Positions 35,976 through 47,216 are shown, numbered from the stretch's first letter. The stretch: DNA of 64,000 bases from Apiotrichum sp. Y4204 (GCA_025531455.1 JAMYHL010000020.1:310001-374000), one strand, 5' to 3'. Notes: generated from the letters alone by a model not told the origin. Translations and numbers: made by a program.

Positions 35976-37156
35976 ATGTCCACCGGCCACTCCAGCCAGG
36001 ACTCAACCAGCACTTCTACTCAGGACGCAAGCCGGCGGAGCTCGTCGGTCCCGCCAAACCCCTTCGACCCCATTGCCTACCCCACAATCGTCGCAGACTT
36101 TATCGACTTGCTCTCCTACAAACAGCTTGTTAAACTTCGCGGCGTTTGCAAAGAGTATCAACGCAGGTGCGACTCGATACTGTCTTGCGCGCTCTTCATT
36201 GGGTCATCAACCGACAAGAAGGACGATACTGGGGATGTCGTGCTCACCTTTGCCCGCAACAAGCGAGGGCACGAAAAGATCCCCGGGCTTCGTAACCCAG
36301 GCCGATTGAGATCGGCAGCCGAATGACCCAAACATCTTCATCATGCCCTTTCCCTCGCCCGCGTCGTCATGCTCCGCCCGCCAAATTCTCCGACAAAGCA
36401 GCCTGAGTATGTGGAGCAGTGTTCCTACATTGCGCCGTATCTCTCAAACATACACACGCTGCGTATTGAAGAGCCTCATTCCGCGGCATGGACAAACGGC
36501 TTTCCTATCACCTGCCATACACTGGCTTTTGATATCGACCTAGACGACTACGGTCAGGGCGTCGTGGCTGTTCCTGCGCTCCCCAGCTTTTCCGGCTTTG
36601 AAGAGCTGTTCATCAACGTCTCGCTTGACACGTACCCGTACCAGAATCCACGCACGTATCACCGTGCCCACTGGAAGACGTTCAAAAACCGCTCTGACGT
36701 TCAGGCTCCCAACCCCCCCACCTACCCCCACAGCATCACGCGGGTGGTCTTGGAGCTAGATAGTAGGTTTCTGCACGGGCACGACAACGACAATCATTAT
36801 CCCTATGACCGTTATGGCAAGGGCTCCGACATAGATAACGAGGAGGGAGACGATGAGGGCGACGTGCGTACGGCTAGCCGTATCAAGGGCCTTCTTAATG
36901 CCACAATCGATTTCAATCATCTTGACACGGTTCCTGCCTGCCAGGTTTTTGTTCCATTCGGACGCGGCGACCGACAGAATGTACGCAGGTCACACCCGCA
37001 CGGTTCAAGGCGTGCGTCAAATCATGCCTCCGATCGGCCGGTATGGATGAGGTTGAGATTGAGGCGGCGCTTCAGCGCTTCCAGTTCCCTTACTCCTATG
37101 GGTCCATCGTTGGGTACGAAAGGTCTGGCTGGAGTTACGATACTTACCCCGGCCCT
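35976..37156 (+). pseudogene. F-box-like protein, interrupted by an in-frame TGA
   Basis: From the ATG at 35976 the frame encodes a Ser/Thr-rich N-terminus and an F-box-like segment (VADFIDLLSYKQLVKLRGVCKEY at residues about 38-60), then KIPGLRNPGRLRSAAE before a TGA at 36324-36326. The same frame resumes at once with HHALSLARVVMLRPP and continues as an F-box protein body (CSYIAPYLSNIHTLRI and beyond), so the stop interrupts a natural protein. A GT-AG intron at 36945-36988 is proposed to join TVPACQ to VTPARFKACVKSCL. The part ending near LVGY-like IVGYERSGWSYDTYPG resembles the usual C-terminus of fungal F-box proteins. No alternative intron removes the TGA without losing the conserved stretch. 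F-box assignment is moderate; the broken state is directly seen. Confidence 0.65.
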
Positions 37157-38785
37157 GAGCTTTTCAGACCTAATCTCCGTGTCGTCCTCGACTCGGCCGT
37201 AGTGTCACCCATGAACGTCCTCGAGACGACACTTCTCAAACTGAACAAGCGATTCACGGCCTCTGGCTGTATTACACTCGATGGCCCGCTCTCTGATACG
37301 GTCATGTTCTTCAAAGAAAAAGCCGGCGGCACCGCCTGTGTCAGGTGAGTATCGTCTTGCCTCAGTCATATGGGTTCTAACATCAGTCTTCCACTAGACC
37401 TTGCCGCTGCAAGGAGAGTTTATGATGCTGCGAGCCCTTCGGCATTTGGTCGTGGCCCGGAGTTGGTCTTCGACACCTCGTACCGCTCTGCACACGAGAT
37501 TCGACCACCTAACTTTTGCTCACCGGCGACATGCTCGCCCATGCCTCCGTGCTGAACGTCATCGAGCGTTCAATGTCCACCAAGCCGCTTTACGCCACTC
37601 TTTCCAAGCTGAATGTCTACGCTGAAGGCGGTTTCTTTAAAGCGCATCGCGAGTGAGTCAGGCACAACCAGTCGCGACAGGATGAGAGCCAAACGTTGCT
37701 TACACCAGCACCCCACGCGGAGAAAACCATCTGGGAACAGTCACACTTTGTCTTCCGTCGCCGTTCAGCGGTGGGGAGTTGGTGGTCCGCCACAAAGGTG
37801 ACGAGGACGTATTCGACTGGGCTTCGATCGCCGGTGGTCCGGGACAGCGTAACATTCCCTAGACATTCCTCTATTCGGATTGCGAGCACGAGGTGCTTCC
37901 TGTCAAATGTGGTATGCGCATCACAGTCGCATACGACATTTACGTCCTTGGAGATCAAGGGGCTCAACAACCCATCGGGGATACATCGGCTAGCCGTGCT
38001 GCAGCGGCACTTGAGAGCGCCCTCAAAAACCCCCAGTTGCTTCCAGAGGGCGGCGTCCTGGTATTTGGTTTGCAGCACAAATACGCCGTGGCGAAGCCCC
38101 AGAAGAAGAGGTACAAGGGAACGCCGTCGAGCGGAGGCTCCCAGAACGGCGAGGCCTCGGAGATTCCCGACAATGACTCCGCCAACAGAGATGCGCAGTC
38201 AGCCACCCCGATCAACACCTTCGATCTTCGTCCTAAGAAGGTTGCAGAGCGGAAAGCCAAGTTCGCTGCCATGTTGTCGATGCTCAAGGGCGCTGATGCG
38301 ACATTGGCCCAAAGCCTCGCCGATGCGGGCTTAACCTTTGAATTTGTCGCCGTATATCGAAATGAGGATTCGATCTTCGCCGCCCGGAAGTTCGCCTACA
38401 AGGACCGCAATTATGGCGTGTCACGCAACTTTTTCGAGTATGCTGGCAAGAACTATCAGTTTGAGGACGTAACTTTTCAGCACATTCCCGCCGCCAACGT
38501 GCACTGGGTTACAGAACCGGTGGCGTGGGGAATCGAGAACCACTACATCTCCTATGGTAACGAGGTAAGCAAGCGCAGCTGGTATGTTTTATTCAAAGCT
38601 GACCGATTAAGCCCGAGGCGAGTGTCCACTACGTGTCGGTCGGGATCTACGCATATGTCGGCCCGCCTGGTGCGCGTTGCAGCTTTGACGAGACTACGTT
38701 TTTGAGCGCCAATCCGCTCAGAAAGGCACACGAATCTGACTCAAGTGGTTATGTTGACTCTGGCTATTATGGTTACGTTTATTAG
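37157..38785 (+). pseudogene. Fe(II)/2-oxoglutarate-dependent oxygenase (prolyl-hydroxylase-like), broken
   Basis: Continues in the same frame as the F-box part with no stop or clear start between them. Exons inferred: to 37344, 37387-37652 (contains a frameshift near 37514-37517), 37709-38564, 38612-38785. Recognisable parts: SGCITLDGPLSD, AFGRGPELVFDTSYRSAHEI, LNVYAEGGFFKAHRDTPRGE with the HxD iron motif, GGELVVRHKGDEDVFDW, YSDCEHEVLPV with the distal His, and RITVAYDIYV. A TAG at 37860-37862 replaces the Trp expected in IPWTFLYSDCEHEV. A long C-terminal region follows, ending at TAG 38783-38785. Splice sites and metal ligands survive, so decay is probably recent. Confidence 0.75.
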
Positions 38786-39759
38786 AGCTGTTGGTGAATT
38801 CTGAAGCCAAAGTGGAGATGCAAGCTGACTGGTTGTGTGACCGCTTTTGCCGGCTCGAGGACCATAATACACCTTTCAGGTCGCTCCTGAGATTAACAAG
38901 TAGTTACAGCGCCCGGTCGTTCTCCAACAGCATAGACTGCCTCTGAGTGATCATGGGCAGCTGCTGCCGGTTCGGAATGAGAGGAATGTGGAGCCATTCA
39001 CGCAAGTTGCTTCGTTGTCGAGTATCTTGTCCATCCGCGAAAGCTTCCAAAAACACAGAGACAACATACGCGGCGGCACAAAGGGAGTAGAGCGGAGCAG
39101 CGTCGAGAGGCATGGCATGAGAGCAGGACCGGTTAATACAAGCTGTATAGCTGTACATTAACGGACTTGACTGATCCGAGCCCTAACTTGGGTTTGAGGC
39201 CATTGTTTAGATTCGCGACCTAATCCCTTGGATACCCACTAAACAAGGGTTCCGCGCACCGGCCCAACCTGAAACTCCGCGTTCCCTTTTGTGTACTTGA
39301 CTGTTTCTTTCTGTTGCTCATTTACTCATTATTCAACACAGTCCCTCAAAACCAAAACCGTCCAAGAGGTGCCTGCGCAAGGCCCTAGAATGGCGTCGAC
39401 TGAAGAGACATTCAGATCGCACCACAAAGGGTACCATAGCCGAAGAGCCAGCACTGGCTGTTCACTTCGGGGCGGCTCACCTCCTCTCCTCTGCTCATCC
39501 ATTGTTGCGCATGTGCACGAATGAGGGAACGCACGTGCTGGAACACCCGCCGATGGTCACCCCGTATTGCTCCTCTGCTTTACCGACTTCATCGATAAAC
39601 TACTAAACTACTGATAATCACAAAAAACCCGAGCCAACCTGTTTTGTTTTATTTGTTTTACTTTACGCGACGGTGAATCCTTAACTAATCGCGAGGTCGA
39701 ACCCTGCTCGACGTCGCGCGGGAGCGAAACTTGAAAAGAAAGCGGGGGGCTCGGGGTGC
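38786..39759. other. convergent intergenic region
   Basis: Holds 3' flanks of the decayed locus and of the phospholipase gene. No gene recognised. Confidence 0.5.
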
Positions 39760-40365
39760 TTAGACACACTTGCAGTGCTTCTTGGTGGCGGCGTTGAAGG
39801 CCGGGAGCGCGCCGACCGTGACGCCGGCGTGGTACACCTCGGCAGCGCGGGTGCAGATGCCGCGGCGGGGGTCAAACCACTTGAAGTCGTCCTTGCACTT
39901 GTTGATCATGCAGCTGCGGAAGCTTGCGTCGCAGCCCCACTTGTTCTCGCCGCAGTTCGAGTAGCACCGGTCGTGGGCGTTGCAGCAGCCCGTGAAGCCA
40001 AAGTCGGGGACGTCAATCTTGGCCGAGCCGCACCCGTTCGGGTGGCTCGGGACGCCCTTTGACTTAGCGGTCTTGCCCTTCGGGCAGCGGTATCCGGGCG
40101 CCTGGCGAGCCTCGAGGGAGAATGCCTGGACGGCCTCGCTGGCATCGGCGTCGGCGGAGGACTGGGCGATGGCCTCCGCCTCGGCTTCCGCGCTGGCGAC
40201 GCGGGCCTCGAGCTCGAGAGTGGCGTCGCTGCGCTCGAAGAGGGCGGCAATGTCACGCGCCTCCAGGCCGTCGCGGGCGGCAAGCTCGGCGACGGGGTCC
40301 GAGGGCGCGGCCTGCGTGAACGAGACGAGGACGGCGCTGAGGGTGACAAAGTGGGAGAGACGCAT
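39760..40365 (-). CDS. secreted phospholipase A2, group XII-like
   Basis: Single exon, 201 residues. A signal peptide (RLSHFVTLSAVLVSFTQA, cleavage near residue 20) is followed by an acidic propeptide of about 70 residues with repeated LAARD, LEARD, LELEAR and SLEARQ motifs. The mature part has about 14 Cys and the catalytic core TGCCNAHDRCYSNCGENKWG, where His-Asp in CCxxHDxCY forms the Ca-dependent catalytic pair, then CDASFRSCMINKC. PNGCGS before the core and the Cys spacing resemble group XII sPLA2 more than the CxRHDFGYRN type known from bacteria and truffles. Expected action: hydrolysis of phospholipids outside the cell. A TATA box lies 131 bp upstream. Confidence 0.78.
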   Translation of the reverse strand: MRLSHFVTLSAVLVSFTQAAPSDPVAELAARDGLEARDIAALFERSDATLELEARVASAEAEAEAIAQSSADADASEAVQAFSLEARQAPGYRCPKGKTAKSKGVPSHPNGCGSAKIDVPDFGFTGCCNAHDRCYSNCGENKWGCDASFRSCMINKCKDDFKWFDPRRGICTRAAEVYHAGVTVGALPAFNAATKKHCKCV

Positions 40366-40495
40366 TGTGGATGTGATTGGGCTGGAAGCTAGGCTAGGTA
40401 TTTGGCGAGGTGTTCTAGGGATTGGCTATGAAAGCTGTGGAGAGTTGGAGAGTTGTGAGGCTGATGAGGACGCTAACTTGGTCTTTCTGACCGAC

Positions 40496-40502
40496 TTATA
40501 TA
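40496..40502 (-). promoter_or_regulatory. TATA box of the phospholipase A2 gene
   Basis: TATATAA on the minus strand, 131 bp upstream of the start codon; a strong box suits an inducible secreted enzyme. Confidence 0.5.
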
Positions 40503-42510
40503 CCTTTCATCTGCGGCATCTTCGGATAGGTCAGAAGCGCTTCTGCTTGAACCTGGGTGGGATCAAGTGGTCAGAACAGCTAGAGTGGACTCACCTGAGT
40601 CCGCCGCATCGACCACGGCCCGCAGGGGAAACACATTGAAAGCTATCTCCACATGAACCCATAAACGCTTTGATCCATGCCAAGTAACCGGCGTGTCCAA
40701 AGGAACCCAGTGTGAATGGACGCAACACCGGCATCACCGCGGCAATCGTCCAATTGATCAAAGTATCAATGGTACACTAGTGTGCAGCCTTGTGTCGGAG
40801 AGGTGTATTCAGAACTGTACGCGATGTTGCGGAATTGCAATTGCCCAGGTACGCCGGGGCGGCGTCCAAACGTTATCTAGACCTTTATCTCGACGATGGC
40901 GTTTCACCTCGGTTTCTGGAAGGTTGTGGCGCTGCATCGCCACATTCGCCGCCGGAAGTCTTCCAGCCAATGGCACCGCATCCGTATTCATGTCCGACGG
41001 AGCCTGGAACGACCTGTGACGCCCGTCCCTCGGCGCCAGGCGGCGTAGCGGCGTAGAAGCGTAGAAGCTGAGCTTGCACATGAACGTACCGACACTGTGG
41101 TAACTCCACATGTTTTGTGTGGTTCGCACCGCCTCATCTCCTCGTCTCATGGAACACTGATCACTGGAACATGCTGGTATCAACATCTGAGGCTTGGCGG
41201 CGTTTTAGCATTCGTGACATGGCGCGGGTGAACCAAAAGTTGTCCACGCGTCTGGGCATCGACTGCTTAACTGACGGCCCGCCAGATCCCCCGGAATAAG
41301 TGATCCCACCAGGAACACGGCCCTCATGTCGCTCTGCCCCGACCGCCGGAGTGGTCGTGTGCACTGCTTAGAGGCTCGAGCGCAAGCCCGTTGGGTGTAT
41401 TCTCACTCCCGAAGTGCGAACCCCGACGTTTGACCCGAATGGTATCGAGTGGAACGCTGGACCCGACCGGTGCATCCCCCTTGTCCTCCTGTCTTCGTCT
41501 TTATCTTTGTTACATTGTCTTATTACTCTCGGCCCGCGTCTCTTCCGCGGGGATTAAAGCATATCACCATGCTTGAACAAGCTTGAAGCAGTGTCTGATC
41601 CGACTGGGAATGTCTTGTCCCGCCCAGATCCGGGTTCCCGCCGATGGAGATCGAAATCGTGATGGAGTTGTGGGCGACTTGGGCGTGAAGGCTAAACCAT
41701 GAGAAGATATCATTAAAGAGAGCTTCGCATCGATGGACACTGTAGGAAAGTGGGCGTCCGGACAGGAAGGTTGTACCTTGTCGCGGTCTGACCTCGGGTA
41801 ACGACAGCCATCGGGGTGTACAGTACAGGGTGCTTCTGACGTTGTCATGGTTAGGAGGTCAGACTCGGTGGGACGCTGTTCCCCCTACTGATACCCATGT
41901 GGACCAATGTCACTTTACAGTATCATTGGTAAGTGAGGCGACTCTGGAGCGAGAGCAGTCGTGGGGATGAGGCGATGCGAGGCAGCTCAGACATCCGGGC
42001 CGTCAACGTGTTGCCCACAGTCGCGAGCATGTGCAGAATGTGGCCTGCCTCCCGACCCGGATTGTCGCAGCTTGGGCTCTCACGTCCCACGTCGAGAGCA
42101 ATGCAGTCTGAGGAGTAGAAGCGCAGTAGGTGATGAGCTGATGAAGGAGAGCGAGGATGACTATTAGAGAATCTGAGAATCACCAAGGTGTGTGTGGCAC
42201 CTCGCCATGGCGCATGGCGTCTCAGCACGAAGGCACGCCACAAACACAAAAGCATCCTCACGCGACCCATTCACCAACATGCGCATGGTGTCGACGCTCA
42301 TGCGCTCAATAGATCAATGCAAGCAATGGATTGCAAAAAGGGAACGTGCCAATAGTCCCCTCCCACCGCCGGGGAGACAGGTGTGTGCTACCGCAGCTCC
42401 GCCTCCCACGGGCAGAGGAGCAACTACGGATACAGCCGGGCCCAAGCCGCGTTTACCTGGGTGGCCCCCTTAGGTGCAGTGTAGGCAGTATAACATTAAT
42501 ACTCCATCAC

Positions 42511-42612
42511 CGCCAGGGATTCGAACTTCCGTCGCCATCGACACAAAGGCCGAAGATAACCGCTAAACATAAATTGGGCTTATGAAGGCTAAACCACTGA
42601 GCTATGCCGCTT
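42511..42612 (-). other. tRNA-like sequence, probably a tRNA relic
   Basis: On the minus strand GCGGCATAGCTCAGTGG resembles a tRNA 5' half with D arm, and GTTCGAATCCC resembles a T loop about 70 nt later. The possible anticodon stem TAGCC/GGTTA would give anticodon CAT with an intron. However, neither the acceptor stem nor the T stem pairs, so I do not call a functional tRNA. Confidence 0.25.
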
Positions 42613-42887
42613 GCAATACTTGGAAATTGGGCAGTTTGTGGTGTTGCGTGCCCCCCAACACCCCCAGGACTAAAGTGGAGGATCGCCAGATTGGCGCCCA
42701 ACTGCACAAACAAATCGTCATCGGCTCGATCGGTTAGCAGAAGAGTCACATCGTTCCGTCGCTCTCGACCGACAGCCACCACGCGGTTCAGTGCAACACG
42801 CGTCCTCTCTCAGCCCCGCTTTGGCCATTTATAGCCCCATCCTCCTACTTCTCACACTCTCACACTCATCCCCAGAACACAACAACC

Positions 42888-45882
42888 ATGGGCCTCCAAG
42901 CCCGCCTCGTACCCCGTCCCGGGCGGTCTGAAGACGTCGAGAAGGGCGCCGAAACCCGCGCCCTCGTCCCCACCGACGCGTCCGAGTCCGAGTTCAATGG
43001 CCTCAAGGACCACCCGAAGCAGCACTCGCGCTTCCGCCGCCTGCTCCTCCTCCTCCCATTCCTGGCGCTCGGCGTGTACCTCTCGGGCGTCGACCTGGGC
43101 TCGGAGGTGTTCCCCTCAGGTTTCCCCTTCCCCAACCCCGAGCCCGCGCCGCTCCCGCCCTTCGTCCACGAGGGCATGAAGCAGTGTGAGATCATCAAGC
43201 GCCCGCCCCCCGCCCCCAAGGACTTTACCGCCAAGCGCACTGTCTCTGACCGCTTCGTAAAGGGCACGCGGCCCACCTGGCTCAAGGGCGGCACGGTGTG
43301 GACCGGCGAGAAGCACGGTGAGGAGGTGCTCTACGACACGGATGTGTGGCTCGACGGTGGCGTCATCCACCGTATCGGCAAGGCCAAGGACATGGAAGAG
43401 CTTGTCGCTGCCGCGGAGGCGGAGGGCAAGGACGTCGACAAGGTGAACCTGGATGGCGCGTGGGTTACGCCTGGTATTGTCGACCTCCACTCGCATCTCG
43501 CTGTTGATCCCTCTCCCTCGTTGCGGGGCTCTGACTCGACCAACTCCTGGAAGAACCCCGTTCTGCCGTACCTTCGCTCCCTGGATGGGTTTAACACGCA
43601 CGATCAGGCGTTCAACCTCTCTATCGCCGGTGGTATCACGACCATGCTCGTTCTTCCTGGATCCGCAGGCAACATTGGCGGCCAGGCATTCACGTTCAAG
43701 CCGCGCTGGACGGCGGAGAACACCCCGCAGAGCATGCAGGTCGAGCCGCCGTTTGTCATTGAGGACTCGGATAACGGTAAGGGCAACTGGGTGCGCACGC
43801 GCGCGTGGCGCCACATTAAACACGCTTGTGGCGAGAACCCTCTGCGGGTGTACGGCAACACGCGCATGGACTCTGCGTACGACTTCCGCCGCGCGTACAC
43901 TGAGGGCAAGCTGCTCAAGGAGCGCCAGGAGCGCTGGTGCGCGTCGCCCAAGACCCAGACCGAGCCGTTCCCTGAGAGCCTCGAGTGGGAGACCATGGCG
44001 GACATTATTCGTGGCAATGTCAAGGTCAACATTCACTGCTACGAAACGGTCGACATTCAGGACATGGTGCGCATCAGCAACGAGTTCCAGTTCCCCATTG
44101 CTGCGTTCCACCACGCCCACGAGGCGTATCTCGTTCCCGAGCTCTTCTACCAGGCCTGGGGACCCACGCCCGGCGTCGCCGTGTTTGCGAACAACGCCAG
44201 GTGAGTTGATCCTTGCAGCACATTAAACTCACACCAGGTACAAGCGCGAGGCGTACCGTGGCACGCCCTATGCTGCCAACATTCTGGCTCGCGCGGGCAT
44301 TTCCGTGTCCCACAAGAGTGACCACCCTGTTCTCGACTCGAGGGAGCTCGTGTATGAGGCGGCGCAGTCTCACGCGATGGGCCTCAACGTCTCAGTCGCG
44401 CTGAGCTCCGTCACCACCAACTCGGCCCGCACCATGGGCCTCGGACACCGTCTGGGTTACGTGCGTCCCGGATACGACGCGGACATTGTCGTCTGGGACA
44501 GCTTCCCGCTCGCGCTCGGTGCCACGCCGAAGCAGACGTACATCGACGGCATCCCGCAGGTGATCAAGCCCCATGTCGTCGACAAGCCCAAGGCCGCACA
44601 GGAGATCACCGAACCTGGAAACTACGACAAGGAGGCTGCAGACGCTGTCGCTTCTCGCGGCGACCCCGACCTCCGCCCGAAGCGCAACTGCTCCAACGTC
44701 GTGTTCACCGGCGTCACCAACCTCTACCTCCCGGAAGTCTCCAGCAAGGTTGTGCGCACTTCCGACAGTGACGAGATCGGTACTGTCGTCATTGAGAATG
44801 GTGTCATTCAATGCGCTGGTCCCAGCTGCGTGCACTCCTTTGCTGCAGGTGACTTTGAGGAGATCCACCTCAAGGAGGGCACGCTCGCCCGCGGTCTCAT
44901 CACCACCGGCTCCAAGCTTGGCCTTATCGAGATTGCGCAGGAGGACGAAACTGCGGACGGAGCTGCGTACGACTCCGTGAACGGCGCGTCGGAGCTTTTG
45001 GATGGGCTTCTCGTGCACGCCGTCGACGGCGCGCGCTTCGAGGGCAAGGACGAGCTCATGGCGTACCACGCCGGTGTCACTACTGGCGTCACGTCGCCGA
45101 TTGGCTCTAGCTTCCTTTCCGGCTTCTCCTATTCGTTCTCCACGTCTGCGCCGCATGCCCTTGCTTCCGGTGCGATCATCAACCCTGCTGGCGCGCTGCA
45201 CCTCAACCTCCACAACTGGGACAGCTCCATTTCTACCAAGATTGCTCTCCTCCGCTCCCTGCTCTCGGGTAAGGCCGACAAGAAGTACGGCAGCGACGAG
45301 CTGCACGCCGCCTTCCAGCGTGCAGCGCGCGGCGAGCTGCGTATTGTCGCCTCGACGCATTCTGCCGATGTCATCTCCGCCCTCGTCCGCGTCAAGCGCC
45401 AGGTTGCGCCCAAGCTCAAGCTCACGATCCTCGGCGGCCACGAGTCGTGGCTTGTCGCCACAGACCTGGCGGACGAGGACGTCGGCGTGATCGTCGCTCC
45501 CGCCCGTCCTTTCCCCGCGACATGGGACCAGCGCCGCATCCTCCCCGGCCCGCCGCTTAGCAACCAAACACTCCCGGCCTTCCTCGCCGCGCACGGCGTC
45601 AAGGTCGGCCTGGGCATCCACGAGGAGTGCAACGCCCGCCTCACGCGCTACGACATGGCGTGGGCGTTCGCCTCGGCCCCGCACGTCTTCTCGCGCCAGG
45701 ACGCCCTCGACCTCGTCACCTCCAACCTTGAGGAGCTCCTCGGTCTTGACGACGACCTGCACTCGCGCAAGGAGGCCGAGCGCGACTCGGCGTGGGTCGC
45801 GTACGATGGCGACATGTTCAGCATGGGGAGCCGTGTGCGTGCCGTGCGCCCCCATGGTGCGGCGCACGTCGACCTCCTCTAG
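42888..45882 (+). CDS. membrane-anchored double amidohydrolase
   Basis: Exons 42888-44200 and 44238-45882 (37-nt intron); 985 residues. A basic cytoplasmic N-terminus is followed by one membrane helix (RLLLLLPFLALGVYLSG, residues about 51-67), predicting a type II orientation. The first metal-dependent hydrolase domain has WLKGGTVWTGEKHG, WVTPGIVDLHSHLAVD with metal ligands His201 and His203, KVNIHCYETVD, AAFHHAHEAYLV and SHKSDHPVLDSRE. It resembles imidazolonepropionase/N-acetylglucosamine-6-phosphate-deacetylase-like amidohydrolases; similar long fungal proteins are often labelled carbohydrate esterase family 9. From about residue 590 a second, diverged copy follows, where ARGLITTGSKLGLIEI replaces the HxH segment. 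Substrate unknown. Confidence 0.82.
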
Positions 45883-46200
45883 AGGATTTCAATAAGATTT
45901 TTACAGTAGCTGAAATGAATGGAAGAATATTTGTGCAGAGCATGCAGAGCTGCAATTTGGGACTGCTGGTTGGCAGTTTTTGCTGTGTCGCGGATTGTTG
46001 CACGTTTATCTGATATGACGTCGTAACTGGGCTGGCTGACGACAATTAACGGACGGGTAATTTGACCGCAGCTATGCACTGCTGATAAATAAGCAACATC
46101 TAGCACCCAAAGGCCGTTCCATACTGCATGTCCCACATTCTGCGATCTGCCATCATCCACACACATTCCCTCCCCGCTTCTCCCTTTCTCACACTCCTCC
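45883..46200. other. intergenic region
   Basis: Short tandem spacer with a CT-rich leader before the cytochrome b561 gene. No gene seen. Confidence 0.5.
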
Positions 46201-47112
46201 ATGGCCCGGCGCGCAAGCATCGAGCCCCTCCTCCCCGGCTCCCGCGACGAGCAGTTCTCCGACGCCGACTCGCCAACAGCAACAACTAACGGCACTACCC
46301 GGCGCGCATCCCTCGACTCGCTCACCGACATGCCGCGCATGCAGCGCGGCCTCGAGCTCGCGCCCACCGAGCGCGACCGCACCGCCGTGGCCATCCTCTT
46401 CGTGCGTGAATCCAGCGGTGACGAGGCTGCACACTTATGATACCTCACTTTTTACTGACATCTACTCTAGACCGGCCTCGCGATCTTCCTGGGCGGGACG
46501 ACCGCGGTCATCGCGCTCTCCTCCCCGACAAAGCTGGGATACTTTGCCCCCCACGCTCCACTGAATGCTCTGGGAATAACGTGTTTCGCGCTCGGCATCG
46601 CCGCCGTACAGCCGCCGACGCCCCCCGCAAACGTCCGCGGTGCCCGGCTTGCGCTGCACCAGCGCGTCCTCCTCGGCGTCGCGCTGCCCGCCATGGCGGG
46701 CGGCACGACGTTCATGTACTATAACAAATACATAAACTCGGCACAGCACTTTACGACGTGGCACTCGTGGGCGGGGTGTGCTACGGTTACGTGGATGCTG
46801 CTGCAGGCGGGCGTGGGGGGCGCGAGTGTGTGGGCTGGTGGGCGTGCGCTTGGGGGCGGAATGAAGGCCAAGGGATTCTACAAGTATCACCGGTGGGTAG
46901 AGTGTGGGGTCTAGGACTTTGCTAATGGCAGGATCTCGGGATACGGGCTTATCGCGTTTGCGCTCTTCACCGCTCTCCTCGGGATTGGGTACTCTACGTG
47001 GGCGAGCGCGCGCCTCCCCCTCCTCCGCTTTGTGACTGTTGTTGTCGGCATGCCGCTCGTGCTCCTCGGCCTCGCGCTGCGTGTCCGCCCCGAGAAGATG
47101 CGTCTCAAGTAG
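46201..47112 (+). CDS. cytochrome b561-domain membrane protein
   Basis: Exons 46201-46401, 46471-46892, 46932-47112; 267 residues. After a cytoplasmic N-terminus of about 60 residues come some six hydrophobic helices. Haem-ligand candidates are His residues in SPTKLGYFAPHAPLNALG, LALHQRVLLG, AQHFTTWHSWAGC and GFYKYHRISGYG, a spacing typical of CYB561 proteins that move electrons across membranes, for example for ferric reduction or ascorbate recycling. No DOMON or reductase domain is attached. Its 3' end lies only 104 bp from the convergent dehydrogenase gene. Confidence 0.78.
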
Positions 47113-47216
47113 TGGGGATTGAGAAATGTGTGATGTAGGGGATGCAGTGTGTGCTTCGAACAGTCGCATATTTCTTGTTTCTCCATTCTCTATTCTACTA
47201 CTGTCCTAGATCTGCT

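Larger units (their letters stand above)
40366..42887. other. 2.5 kb divergent intergenic region
   Basis: Between phospholipase A2 (minus) and the amidohydrolase (plus). No protein gene is supported. It includes a tRNA-like stretch, listed separately, and a weak TATA-like atttata at 42827-42833 before the amidohydrolase. Confidence 0.5.

Noticed and set aside
36289..36400. Intron GTAACC...AG that would remove the in-frame TGA of the F-box locus
   Set aside because: It would also delete the natural HHALSLARVV continuation, and its donor is weak.
39685..39715. ggtcgaacc, similar to a reversed T loop, near the phospholipase stop
   Set aside because: T stem does not pair and no other tRNA elements are found.
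44392..45867. 491-codon minus-strand frame opposite the amidohydrolase
   Set aside because: Shadow frame; codon-complement composition and no motif.
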